Shown here in pieces: positions 35,641 to 48,231 of a DNA stretch of 64,000 nt. The DNA lies in the NCBI RefSeq assembly GCF_963855985.1, contig NC_087092.1, positions 13,454,001 to 13,518,000 on the forward strand, given 5' to 3'. Position 1 is the stretch's first letter. The number at the start of each line of letters is the position of its first letter. The notes under the pieces are model-generated. The model was not told where the DNA came from. It made no database searches and saw nothing but the letters and a program-made list of their open reading frames with translations. This DNA is from Ostrinia nubilalis (taxonomy: Eukaryota; Arthropoda; Insecta; Lepidoptera; Crambidae). Made by a program: the position numbers and the translations under genes.

Positions 35641-38511
35641 CTGTCCTGCCTAAAGTCCTGCCTCTTTTGTATCTCTTAAATACGCCTATTGTCATTTGTT
35701 CCGTATGCAGTAACTTAAAAGCTGCGGTCTGTGGTTGCTATTAAAAGAATTCTTTAACGGTAGTAAGTAGGTACTGAATTCTTGTCTATTCTTTAGGGTG
35801 TTGAGCAAAAGGGAAACAAAAATACCGCCTGGTGATTGTTCTGTATACTTACAGAAGCACATTACTTGGATCCTCATTTATAATACCTATCTTTTCTGCT
35901 AAGCAAACATAAAAATATCTCTATTTACCTTTGAATGAGCTGTTGATGGTGATGGGGAATGAATAAATAAGAGAGACAGTCAGCAACCGATGCAGACTAA
36001 AGCCCCTTAATGGCCCTTTAGGTAAAATGAGTAAAGTCAACACACTGAAATGATAAAATGAGAATTTCGCATACGAGGTGTAATTTCTTAAAAAAGGTGA
36101 CGATGTGAACAATGGCAGAATATCATCATTATTTATTTAAGCTTTTGAAACTAAACTATCTAATCTCCCAAGACATTTAGAAAATTTGATTATATTTTTT
36201 TTATTAATTTTGATTTGTCTAGTTAGGTCAACGAAAATTTAAGCTATTCTGCGGACATTCACCTCCCAATTAGTCGTTAACTTTTTTGTTTTATTAATGT
36301 GTGAAATAAAAGACTAGATAATGGTCTTGCTTTGTTAGAGATCGTTCACCTCCAATTTATGAGTTATTTGTCATAGAAAGTTTATATGAATACGTGTAAA
36401 TTATACGCCCAAATTACTCTGTTTCTATCAAATACGTTTCACTTTTTCACAAACGAAGTAGAAAGTTAAAACAATTAGGCATACTACGTAATGGCGCAGT
36501 TGCACTATGCGGGAAATTGATTGAGATATTAGTGTAAACACGCACTTCAGTTAGTCTCGACGTGCGTCGGCCATACTTCGGTGTGCGTGCTCGCACTTCT
36601 GTTATATCAATTTCCCACATAGTGTACCTTCGCCATAAAGCTTCCTTGTATGTAATTTGCGGGTCGCAGACAAATTTGTCGTTTCATTTATTTCTCAAGC
36701 GGCGGGAACCGAGAGCACATCAAAGTTATCGTATGAAATAAGCACGATTATGAATTCTGAGTGAGTCTGTGAACGGGAGTTTCTTTTACAAGCAGTTCGG
36801 GGCAAAAACACCTTTTTCTTTGCTATTGTTAAGGGTTTTTTCTGGGCGCCTTCGATAGGTCTTAATTATTATTAATTTAAAAGAAATACTTTTTACGGTG
36901 TATTCATTGTAATAATCAATAGTTGTATACAGTCGACAGCACATCAGACTATTAAATACATTTTTATTGCAAAATCAGCCCTGTTACAACTACATGAGAA
37001 GCTGCAAAGTTTACCTTGATGTCTGTCGTCCGTACAACCCTCGTTCTCCCACTCGATTATCTAGGCCTTCACTATTTGCAAATAAAATCATTGTGGGAAT
37101 AATGTGGGCGGCCCTTAACAAAACGATGGAATGTTTTCAAGCTCCGCTGTAACTCTGTGACCTTTATTCACAAACACTTCCCGCCCACGTTATATACGTT
37201 GATATCAACACCTCTTCTTATAGGTCACAACATCTCTAAATCTAGAATAATATTTGTATGTAATGATGTCTATTTTATTTGCAAGAACAATTTTACAAAA
37301 TAATTTCCTTACACACTGCATTTTGCATTGTGATTTAGATTTAGGAAGCTTAATTAGAACTGAAAACCTATGTTTTAAAATACATATTTAATTTTTCTTC
37401 TTCTGTGCCTTTTCCCATTTCATATCTGGTTCTAATGCGCCAAGACATGATTTATCTTTAAATCTTATGATTTGAAAATAATCTATACTAATCAGGTACT
37501 TGATACTGATAATTTCCAAGTGCCTGCTGCTTGAAAAACTTTGTTTTAGCCTATTTGAGCCCTAAAAATCCATGAATTTCAGATAACTATGTAGTATAAA
37601 ATGCCGTAAACAATGTCGTTGTAAGCAATAAATACGGGTGTCAGTCACGGTCCAACGTCACAGGTGTAGCCAACGAGTCGCGCGCCGTAACTCGCCGGAC
37701 CGCCGGACCGCCGACCCACTGAAATATGTATCGGCGGCCTCGCGCGCTAATGGAACTAGCAGATTATCCACTTCTAGCGGACGGACGGACACAGATTTTA
37801 GTAACTCTATACTTCTATGTAGATTCGTCTAATTATAGCTTATCTTCCGTCCCTATAGCAAATACAGAATTTCACGGAAAGATCATAAAACAGTAAAAGT
37901 CCTACAGTTTCGATGTCAGACTATCGATTCGAAGATGGGTACACTAGTGGGATTAACAAGATCTATAACTAAATATTGTGTTGTTTTTATTTTGTGAATT
38001 TCGACTTCAAAAATAGCTTAAATAACTATAGTCTGTACCTTTTCTTGAGAAGTAGAGCTTAATCGAAATAACGTTTCTATTTCATTCTAAACTCCATTCG
38101 AGACCCAAAACACTATTAGACTTCCTTTGACGTAAGTAATGGCACGGTTATCAATCTTCCACACTATAAGAAGAATCGAGACGACTAACTACTAAATACT
38201 AGGGTATTAGCTTTCATGTCTCTGTACTAAATTACTAACTAAACCGGTTAAATGTTAGTCAAAATTTCAGATAAGCGGTCGTGAACTATACTTATGTATA
38301 TTGGTTTCTAAATTTTTACACTAGCTCATTTAATCAATTTTGAAAGAGATGAGCAGATATGCCACGCGGCCTTTGCTATGAAAGTCGTTGTCGCCTAATT
38401 AAACACTCATAACGTTTAATGATACCACCTTTTTAGTAGAATTATTTTCCTACGAGTATTATTACTACACAGTTTTAAAAAAAATCTTGAGGTAAGTAGT
38501 ACCTACTGCAA
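35641..38511. other. Intergenic DNA with one MITE
   Basis: No coding exon recognised. A GC-richer patch at about 37640-37790 (CCGGACCGCCGGACCGCC repeat) gives a 64-codon frame with no domain. One MITE is listed separately. Confidence 0.45.
36491..36636. mobile_element. MITE with ATGGCG ends
   Basis: 146 bp with imperfect inverted ends: ATGGCGCAGTTGCACTATGC and, inward from the right, ATGGCGAAGGTACACTATGT, both followed by GGGAAATTGAT. Non-coding. Confidence 0.6.
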
Positions 38512-38988
38512 TACAAACAGAGATAACGAATAGAATTTTATTTTCAAACAAAACAAAAAAGTAAAAGAAGAAACGAGGTTTAATTGGCTACTCTCGGCAT
38601 CATTTCAGCTCCCATGAGAGTTGTGATACTTTGTGAAAATCAATCCCATTGCTCTTGGGAAATCAGGAAGGGTTCAACATTAACATCAGAATGCTTGTAT
38701 ACCCCCATTCATCATATTTACGCCTTGTTTATGTTACTGCAAAGAAACACAGAGAAAACAATATTACTCGGTGGTTGGTAAAACAATTTTCTACTATAAA
38801 AATCCATAGAGATAGTTCTGAGGAAAATCATTATTATAGGAAAACAGTGTCTAATACGAGTAAAAATCATATTTAACGAGATACTGTACTTACTGTATTA
38901 CACACTTTTTATTTGTGGTGCATTTTTTCGCACATAGGTAGATCTATATCGATTTAAAAATTTTATTAGATGAAGAAAAATCAAATTT

Positions 38989-39150
38989 GTAACACGGCGC
39001 GCCCTTTTATTTACTTCGAGCGATAAGCGCCGAGCCTGCCACTACGTCACAGCAAGGTCTACACGTACGCCGTACGCGCAGCCGGTTTACCCTGCCCCGC
39101 GCTCACCGGCTGGCTATAAAAGGCGTGCGAGCCGGCCTAGCAGTCAGTAC
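38989..39150 (+). promoter_or_regulatory. Retroelement promoter fragment (TATA + initiator)
   Basis: GC-rich sequence starts TGTAACACGGCGCGCCC and contains TATAAAAG at about 39115-39122, followed about 25-30 bp on by TCAGT (about 39144), the spacing and form of an arthropod TATA/initiator core promoter. The TGTAACA start is like an LTR beginning. It abuts the 5'-truncated Jockey RT directly. It could be an LTR piece joined by recombination or template switching, or a genuine upstream part of the element. Confidence 0.45.
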
Positions 39151-40438
39151 CCTCCCTCCGACCACAACCCTAGACCCGACCAAAGCCGACGAGGTGCGAA
39201 CGATAATCAAAGGTTTCCGTCCCAACAAAGCCCCCGGCCCGGACCGTATCTCTAATAGAGTTTTACGCGCCCTGCCCGCCCCCCTAGTATACCTCTTAGT
39301 TGCTATTTTCAACGCGGCCATGTCTCACTGCATCTTTCCCGACGCGTGGAAAGAGGCAGAAGTCATTGGCATCCCGAAGCCCGGCAAGAAACTGGCTGAC
39401 CCCACAAGCTACAGACCCATCCATCAGTCTCTTAAAGACCATGGGTCTCTTAATAAACGAACAGTTTGGCTTCCGCGCCTCACATTCCTGCGTACAACAG
39501 TTGCACCGCTTAACGGAGCACATACTTAGCGGCCTCATTGCTAAGCCACCCGTAGGGACAGGAGTGCTATTCTTCGACGTAGCGAAGGCATTCGATAAAG
39601 TCTGGCACAATGGCTTGATTTACAAGCTTTACGAACTCGGTGTGCCGGACAGTCTCGTGCACATCTTACGTGACTTTTTATCGAATCGCACCTTTCGTTA
39701 CCGAGTAGATGGCTCCCTCTCCTCCCCCCGCCCCATAAGAGCCGGAGTCCCCCAGGGCTCCGTGCTCTCGCCCATCCTCTTTTCATTGTACGTCAATGAC
39801 ATCCCCAAATATCCGCATACGGATTTAGCCCTCTTTGCGGACGACACCGCACTCTACAAGTCCGGACGTAATCGGAATTACGTCATCTTGGCGCTCCAAC
39901 GCGCAGTCACACAATTAGGCGAATGGTTCAGGAAGTGGCGTATCGAGGTAAATCCCGAAAAAAGTGCAGCAGTGTACTTTTCTAGGGCTTTGTCTGCGAA
40001 ACGTCCTCCGGTTCGCACTCGTCCTAATGTCCCCACCCATCTCACCTTATTTGACCAAACTATTCCTTGGAAGAGTGAGGCCGAGTACTTAGGTGTCACC
40101 CTCGACCAGAGATAATCGTTCGCTCCGCACCTCAGACGCGTCTTGAGCCGTGCGAACCCTACATCCACCGACTCTACCACCTAGTTGGAAGGAAAAGTAA
40201 ATTGTCACTTAGAAATAAGTTGACAATTTACAAAACCTGCATCCGTCCAGTGTTGACTTACGCCAGTCCGGTGTTTGCTCAAACTTCCTGCACAGACCTT
40301 AAGAAATTCCAGACCCTCCAAAACAAATTCTTACGCCGAGCCGCGGATGCCCCGTGGTTCGTGCGTAATACGAATCTCCATAGAGATTTCGAGATCCCAT
40401 CGATTGATCACTTTATGAAAGAAGCCTCTCGCCGCTAA
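39125..40438 (+). pseudogene. Jockey-type reverse transcriptase, broken
   Basis: Reading runs in one frame to about 39420 (RPNKAPGPDRISNRVLR, FPDAWKEAEVIGIPKPGK, SYRPI), then moves to another (INEQFGFRASHSC, VLFFDVAKAFDKVWH, AGVPQGSVLSPILF, the catalytic LALFADDTALY box). The join lacks the residues usually found between SYRPI and NEQFGFR, so a deletion caused the frameshift. A stop follows DQR at about 40113-40115. A further piece (LTIYKTCIRPVLTYASPVFA...) runs 40202-40438 to another stop. It cannot make an active protein. Confidence 0.8.
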
Positions 40439-40770
40439 TTTGATAAAGCGATCAACCACAAGAACCCTCTTATCGTTGGCGCCGCCACGTATACACCCCA
40501 GAAAGATGTCGCTGCCCAATACCGACGACCTAGGCATGTCCTAGACGACCCGGACGATCCTATTACCGAATTTCTGAACACAGACATCACTGCCTTAAAC
40601 ACGCCAACTACTCCACAACACAGTAGCTCGTTACACCGTACTTGCCGGCGAGTACGAGGCCCTGCTTTCCATTTCGGACGGTACAGACATGTACCGGGCC
40701 GGTTCTCCCCTATCCGTCCCCCGGACACGGCCTGAGCCGAGGTCCGAGCCTACCGTGGCGCCCTCGGGCT
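39151..40770 (+). mobile_element. Jockey-clade LINE, degenerate
   Basis: Carries the RT and downstream region of a Jockey-type non-LTR element; the endonuclease is missing on the left. No target-site duplication is visible and unit 1 sequence (about 15930-16075) is partly lost at the insertion, so arrival involved a deletion. The right end near 40770 lacks a clear poly(A) tail. Confidence 0.75.
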
Positions 40771-40974
40771 TATAATAGGTAATTTTCAACAAAAATTTAT
40801 AATCTGATGTCTGATCGACTGTAGGTACATGGTTAGTCGTGTTCCGGGAAGCGCAGGTCGATCCCGCGCAGGTTGTCGTCGATCCACTGCTGCGCCTGCG
40901 CCGCCATCTGCTCGTCGAAGTGCTCGCGCCAGCCGCCCGCCTTGCCTGGAACGAGATTGAGCCTTATGATATGT

Positions 40975-43900
40975 CTGTACCCCCAGTGAAAACGGAGTTA
41001 AGTCAAAAATGGTGATTTTTGGGAAATCGCATTTGAAGTTAAAAAAAATCCTGCTTCGTCGCTATTAGAGATAACTTGGTGAAATATTTTTTAGGTGAAA
41101 GGTAATGTTAGATATAATAAGGCAGTGTGCCAGTTTGGGAAATATAGCATGTAGTTTTTTCGTAATTAAATAAAAATCCAGTTATATCGCCATGCACGGC
41201 AACTTTACATTCGTGTAAAGTGATGTAATGGGACATAAATCATTTTACACCACACTGAATTGACCACCCGCTAACAAGTGTAAAGTGATACATTTTACGC
41301 CATTTCTGTTGATATTTTTTTGTTTCTTTAATTTTAGAAAAAGTTGTAAAACAAACATTAGTAATTACACTATGAGGAATCATTATTTCAGGTTATTTAG
41401 GGTAAATCGTCCAAAAATTTCTACTTATATCAATATACACCAATTTTGTGATGAGAAAAAAAATGTGTAAACTGATCTAACTAACATAATAGCGATCTAA
41501 GTATCCTAATAATTATGTGTAAAGTGATATAAGTGGCGATTGTAAAGGAATAAGGCTAGAATTTTAGAGTGGATTCTAATTATTTACTCTTTAAATGTTT
41601 ATTCTGATCTGAAATTACTATTTTATTAATTATTACACCATATACCATGAATGATATCGGCCTAAATCACATACATTATCTCCTATTTTAAAGTAAGTAT
41701 TAGTTGAAGCAATTGGGTAATAAAGACCAGAAACAACAATGGTTTCACATCAACTAATTAGACAGGAGACAGAGAAAAGTTTGTTTTCTACAATTACCTT
41801 ATTAGGAATCAAACTCTGGACCAGAGAGGATGATGTCAAGCTATATTGATTGCTTTTTGGCTACAGGAGGATAATATAAAAGTAAAGTCATAAAATGCAT
41901 TTGTTTTCAACAAAGAGGCTTTTAAAAAGCCCTTTAACACGTCCTAGTATCACTTGAACCCTACTTTTATTTTGGGACATAAATAGGTCAGTGCTGAGAA
42001 GAAGCAGCGCAAGATATTTAGCCACCCTTGTCAGCCTCTTCTTAAATCATAAATAACTTGAAAAAATCGAACTGCCTAAGACGGGAATCTTCTTAAATCA
42101 ATAGAGACATGATTAACAAGACATGTTATACTTGCGAGCTAAGCAGATAAAGTCCAGCAACACATGCCATTGACATAATTATTTACTTTATACATAGTAT
42201 CCATTCATAAGGACTTACGTAGTTAGTTTTGCAGGGCAATCGAATATTGCACTTAACCTTTTGATTAGACCATTGTGCGCTATTTGATCTTCCTATTCCA
42301 ACCGCTCCAGATCCCCCCAGGTAGCAGCAGCCTATCTAGGTCTCTACAGGCCTTCTGCAGCGACCCTGGTGATTGGAGAATTTGAGCCTGTTGATCTGCT
42401 ACGCTTCTGCACTCCTTGTGCACGTGCTGTGGTTTTTCTTCTGCATCCATGCATCTTCTGCACAGCAGGCTGTCTGTACAGCTATACTGTGTAGGTGTTT
42501 GTTTAACATACCTGTTATTACACTTAGGACCTTGCGGATGTTGTCCCTGTTTAGTCTTATGAGTCTTTGACTTTTTCGATATAATATCCACAACTGCATC
42601 TTTTGTTTGCCTACATCTTTCACAATCTTTCCATTCTGTGTGGTGTTATTTTTCTATTTTGGAGCGCAGCCAGGTCTTGATCTGTGCTTATGGTATCGGC
42701 ATTATAATTGTTCCGGACCAAATACCGTCGTGTACGATCCCCTTCTGGCCAGTTCATCTGCTGCGTCGTTGCCCAAGGAGTTACTGTGTCCTTTGATCCA
42801 CTTCGGGAGTGCAGGGTAACGCCATTTGCATCTGCAATGACTTAAGAGCGCGTCATGGCATTCCAATATAAGTATTATAATGTAGTATGTTGCTTTGTAT
42901 TGCTTGCACTATCTGAGATTATTTTTATATTCAGACCTCGGATGTCTATGGTTGCAACCGCCTGTGCTGCTCTGATTGCAATCTGCTTGGAAAATTGTAT
43001 TGTGTTTATCTAGTGTTGTTGATATTCTTAGTATATTTAGGTAATTCGAGAAGACACCAACTCCCGTACCTTTTTGGGTTTTGGAGCCGTCAGTGTAATA
43101 TCCTAACTTCATTGATTCCAGAGCAATCTTGCGTTTCCGCTGTAAGCTGGATATTATATCTTCAGTCGAAGAGTGAACACAGGGAATTCTGCCGATAGGT
43201 GCCTCGGTGAGAGGTATTTCTTTTATTAGGGTTTTGTGCAGGATCGTGGAATGTCCTGTCTCCTTGTTTTGCTTCTATATGCCGTTCGTACCTTTAAGTC
43301 TTAGAGCGGCTGCTTGCGCTTCCTCCTGAATGATGAGGTCTAAAGATTTGAGATTCAGAAGGTACTCAAGTGATGTCGATGGAGTGGTTCTCATACAACT
43401 AGTGGCCGCTATGCTTACTAGGCGTTGCAGGCTTTGGAGTTTTGATCTTGCTGTTGATAGTTGTGTTCTGTGCCACCACACAAGTGATCTATAATAATAT
43501 GTGTAAGAGGGCCATATAACCGACGTGTAGAGCCAGTGTTATCTTTGGGTTGAGACCACGATATCTACTACCAATGAGTCTCTTGCACTGATGGAATGCT
43601 ATACAGGCCATTTTTATTTTGTTCTCGACATGACTCGCCCAGTTCAATTTGTTGTCTAAGGTGATGAGTTTTGTTTATAAAGAGTTCTGGTAGTTGGACC
43701 TCTTGTAAATTCTATAATGCACTTATTAAGTACTTTTATTGACAACGTTAGGCACTATGAATTCAATTATATGTTTTACTAGTAGATGTTAACCATTATT
43801 TATTAAAACTATTAACTAAAGTTCTTTGATTTATAAACTACGCATTATGTTTTCCTTTAATCTGACAATTGGGCTAAGTTATATCATTTTACACCAAATA

Positions 43901-44460
43901 ATTAACCAAATCATTAGTTGCGATTTTCAAATGTTTTTGATCTAAGTAACTGATAACATTTTACACATGTACGAAACTTTTGTGGTTAATGGTATTAGTC
44001 TAATTGAATCATTATACACAAAATAAATAATCATTTGTCTTTTACTTTTTGTGCTATAAATTAAGTTACATTCTTTTTCACCAACCAACAATACATAGTT
44101 TTTTTTTGTGTATATTAATATGAGTCATCTTATATTGTTAATCACAAATTCAATCTGAACAACTTCAATCGTGTAAAAAGTAGTAACACGAGTCGTACCT
44201 CTTGACACAATAAAAAATTGAAAGAAGCCTCCGGTACACTTTGTTAAAAGTAGACATGTATCAATATACACGAAAGAAAACTCAAAATTGGTTCACAAAG
44301 CCTTACTTGTATCATTTGGCACAAAATTATTTTCTTTTCTATACGTCGTAGAAACATACCGATTAGATACAAAAATAGCTAATTTTTCAGAGATTCACAT
44401 TATGTTATAAAGTCAATTTTGATCTAAGTCGAGTTAGATCCCTTTTCACTGGGGGTACAG
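40975..44460. mobile_element. Unclassified 3.5-kb TIR element, 4-bp TSD
   Basis: Ends CTGTACCCCCAGTGAAAA are perfect inverted repeats over 18 bp. ATGT flanks both sides (40971-40974, 44461-44464), and gene A intron 6 gives the empty site (16277 region). Degenerate copies of TGTAAAGTGAT, or its complement ATCATTTTACAC, recur at 41213-41530 and inverted at 43880-44180, resembling subterminal transposase-binding sites. No transposase is recognised. A LINE fragment (42283-43700) is nested inside. A 4-bp TSD does not match hAT, piggyBac or mariner. Confidence 0.75.
42283..43700 (-). pseudogene. LINE fragment with RNase H (R1/Jockey-type), broken
   Basis: Minus-strand pieces in several frames, in order: an LDNKLNWASHVENKIKMA block of the post-RT region (about 43660), SKLQSLQRLVSIAATSCMRT (43275-43481), an RNase H start GYYTDGSKTQKGTGVGVFS (about 43105), and a C-terminal Cys/His block CRRCMDAEEKPQHVHKEC (about 42450). 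This order is seen in RNase H-bearing non-LTR elements. Many stops and frameshifts show age. It is nested in the TIR element 40975-44460. Confidence 0.65.
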
Positions 44461-45746
44461 ATGTTTCAAAGAGTGGGTATTTGAAAGACAATAATTCACA
44501 TTTTGTGGCATCTTTCATAACATTAACGCTCAACGCGGTGAAACACAAAGGTCATTTCAGTCTAGGACTAGTTTGAAATCTGTCATGTTTCGTTTCCTAT
44601 GCTAGCATAAAGAAAAGCACATTTGGAACTCAAAAGCAAGTTACAGTTTCTTTATTTTGTGTAGGTTAATTTACTAACCTGATTTTTTTAGCACAGAAAT
44701 CTAAACAGTAAACGTAGATATCTACTCTTTTAATTCTCCATGAGTTGCATCTCGAATTAAAATTCGCTCCAAATTTAAATTCCGGGAAATTTTGAGCTAA
44801 AAAAGTATTTTCGGCTCCAAATTTTCCGGATTTCGAAAAAAGGTGTATGTAGGTAGATGTATCAAGTAGTCTACATAAGTAATGCAAATACAATGTTTTC
44901 CAGCAAGGAACCATTGAACCATTATAAAATAAAATAAAAATCAGCTGTCATCAATAATTTTTAGACTCCAATGGTAATAGCACCATTGATTGACATTTTG
45001 TACCCCGAGAAAATCAAGAGTGGATTGCTATTTCGCTAAATTAAATAAATGTGCCTATTAAAAACATGAAAAAGCTTTTATTGTATTAAAATAAATATAA
45101 AACTTTGCAGACGCAAACATATCGTCTTCAAACTAATAACAGACTTCTATTATGTTGTTTCAACGAGTATTTAATGTACCGCATAATTAATATTGCCTGC
45201 AAAAACTTCGTGAAAAAGTAGACAATATTTAGTTGTCAATATTATTTGCTGAATGAATCTTTAGTAATGTAGTACAGTATACCTATTACCTACTCGAATT
45301 ATTCGCAATATTAGCTATTAAAATATTAGTCGCTATATCATCGCCATGTAGGAATTGTTCAAACTTATAACTAGCTAGAAGTAGCTATACTTTTTTTTAC
45401 TTTTAATTTATTTATAAATAAGGGAAAAGGAGATTAATGTGAATTAGAACAATGCAACGAACGAACTAACCCTGCAGGTAGGTCTTATTTTGCCGTAATA
45501 TTTTTACGTAACTCGTGACTATAATCTTTTATTTTATTTTTTCTTTTATAGTTTAGAAAATCAAATTATGTTAGTCGTGTGTTACTAAACTATAAAATAT
45601 TATTAAATAGTAGTTACATTACATTTTGTATGAGTATTTATTTAGTTGCCGTCATGCAAGATTGACATGATAATTTCTTTCTTAATATTCTTATTAAAGA
45701 AACTTTTTATTATAATTGTTTATTATATTTTAAGATTTAATACAAA

Positions 45747-48231
45747 ATGAGGCACGGTACGAGTAGCAGTGATTTTCCTTACGTTATAAATGATGTGGAG
45801 CCTGAGGAATTCGCAGAGTTACAGAAAACCTTCAATACGGGTAAATATTTGCCTAAACACATGTAAAATCAAATAAGTTTAGCGTTATATTGCATACATA
45901 CATAGGTACATACATCTTATTTATCCCTGTCAATAAAAACTAGAAATCTTTTGATTGTTTTAGCTTTCACAGATGGATACGTGCGGGTCGGTCCCAAAGG
46001 TTATTTCCTGAAGAGCGGCTATAGGAAAGAAGCAGCGAAAATATACAACATGTCACTCAGGCCGGATGACGTCTGGGTAGTGACTTTCCCTAAATCGGGT
46101 GAGAAGCGTGACTTTTGGGTTTGAACATTTTTTTTCACTCCCTGTTTACCTACTGACTGACAATTTTGAGCGTGAAAAGGTAGGATACTGGTTTCTTTTT
46201 GTTTCTATAAAATACCATACGCAGTTACTGCACCTTAGCAAAACGCGTGACGAGCGCTCATCATTTGCACGTGGCCATAGAAATACAGAGAAACCAGTCT
46301 CTTGCCTTTTCACGCTCACATTTTTTAACGACATGTAGTCTGAAGGTGTTTCATAGAAGTACATAGAAACCAGTGCGTCGCGGCGACACGTCGCCTGCCG
46401 CTGCTGCGTGGTCGGCTACGGACTGCCTTTGCCTGTTTGTGCTTTAAAACATTATGAATTTACCATGGAATATTATGGCGAAATTGTTAGAAAAAAATCT
46501 ACATAGGTATTCGAATAACGGGTTTAATTTGCAGGCACTACATGGGTCCAAGAAATGGTGTGGATGGTTGCAAATGATTTTGACTACGAAACATCAAAGG
46601 CCGTTCTTTTAGTCAACAGATTTCCGTTTTTAGAGTGAGTACCAAGATATCGAACAGTTTTATTTAACTAAGCTGCATATTGAAGTAACAATTAATTCGT
46701 AATTTATAATCTTTTATGTTGTAGATAAACAATTATTTTCCTTTTTAGGAGAAAGATCATCTACAACGATAAGGCACAGAAAAAATTTAAAGAAATGACC
46801 GCTGATAAAGAGGAGAATATAAAAATGTACTTAAGTTCAGAGAAGTCCTACTTAGCTGCAGATCGTCCCTCTCCTCGGTTCTTCAAGTCTCACTTGCCTC
46901 TGTCGCTGCTGCCCCCGTCTCTGCTGGCCACCTCGAGGGTGGTGTACGTGGCGCGCGACCCGCGAGACGTCGCCGTCTCGTACTATTACCACTACAAGCT
47001 CTTCGCTTTCTATGGATACTTCGGTAACTTTAAGCAGTTCTGGGAATCTTTCGTGAAGGGTGACGGTGGGTATCATGATTCAGTCTAGATTTATCTGAAA
47101 ACTTAATAAAAAGTATTAGCTGATTATTTTCAAATTATCGTAAAATTATAAATTCCAATATACTAATAATTATATAGTTTGTAACACTAAACGTAATTAA
47201 ACATTTACAGTGGATTATTGTTCATACTTTGAACACTTAAAAGAAGTTTGGGGGCAGAGACATCACGCTAACCTGCTTATTTTGTTCTATGAAGATCTTA
47301 TCAAGGTAAATATGAAAGTTGTAAGTGATCAGTTACAATAAATTGGCAATATTTATAGAATCTATGTCTAAACGGATCGCTGCTTTTCTGATGCTAAATA
47401 TCGATGTGTAGATACTTACCCAAAGGCTTAGAAGTTCTATAGCATAAGCAGTATAGTTTTCGTCACGCTACTCACATTTGCCGGTCATCCAGAGTACTTC
47501 AAATCAATTTTATTATTCTCAGGACCTGCCCGGCGGCATTCGCCGCGTAGCACGTTTTCTAGGAAAGGAGCCAAGCGAGGCGCAAGTCAGGGCTCTCAGC
47601 GAACACCTCAAGTTTGACAACTTCAAGAAGAATAAGTCAGTAAACTTCGAGCCCTTAAAGAAAATGGGATTTGAAGACATGAATGTAGGAAAGACTGTGT
47701 CTTTTATACGAAAGGGTGAGTATCTAAGAATGAAATAAAGTTATTCTACATATTGTTCTTTTTGTTGACGTGTTATTTCATCTAAATTAGGTACTTTACT
47801 TAGAAGTAACTGATAGATGGCTAATATGACCAAAAAGAAAGTTAGGGAGATGCTATCTCGAGTGAAGACAAATTGACGGAGATACTTACATAAAATGAGG
47901 AAACTGCATCTTGCTGAAACGAAACATGATGGTAGATTTTAAACTAGTCCTTGACTAAGATAAGCTTAAATCTCTCCTTTACGTTTCACCTGTTGAGCGT
48001 TATTGTTATAAAAGAATGCCACAAAATGTGAATTATGTAGGTAATATAGTTTAGAGTCTTTCAAATAGGTACCACCCAGTTTTTGCTATTTATACCATAA
48101 TGCTCAAACTCGTTCCAGGCAAGGCGGGCGGCTGGCGCGAGCACTTCGACGAGCAGATGGCGGCGCAGGCGCAGCAGTGGATCGACGACAACTTGCGCGG
48201 GACCGACCTGCGTTTCCCGGGGCACGACTAA
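45747..48231 (+). CDS. Cytosolic sulfotransferase, gene C
   Basis: A near copy of gene B. Exons: 45747-45840, 45964-46098, 46535-46634, 46749-47065, 47211-47305, 47523-47715, 48119-48231, giving 1047 bp and 348 residues with all GT/AG introns. By direct reading it differs from B at four residues: Met2 to Arg, Ala13 to Val, and in exon 6 Leu to Phe and Glu to Lys. All motifs (TFPKSGTTW, FFKSHLP, RDPRDVAVS, RKGKAGGW) are unchanged. The start has one ATG where B has two. Intron 3 is about 114 bp and free of the LINE found in B. A poly(A) signal AATAAA lies at 48327-48332. The 3' flank is shared with B up to 49057. It should have the same, unknown, substrate class. Confidence 0.9.

Larger units (their letters stand above)
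40833..44662 (-). pseudogene. Gene A relic (A'): last exon and part of intron 6
   Basis: The last exon, 40945-40833, is intact: 113 bp with the AG acceptor and stop. It differs from gene A by one residue (Thr to Ile in the RGxDLRFPEHD tail). Intron 6 follows but is cut by the TIR element 40975-44460. Past 44662 the sequence jumps to the 5' flank of gene A (like 19200 onward), so exons 1-6 are gone. The junction keeps only a base or so of shared sequence, which suggests end joining. No product is possible. Confidence 0.85.

Noticed and set aside
42607..42819. Plus-strand frames within 42373-43198
   Set aside because: Antisense to the degenerate LINE; the minus strand carries the recognisable RNase H and zinc-binding blocks.
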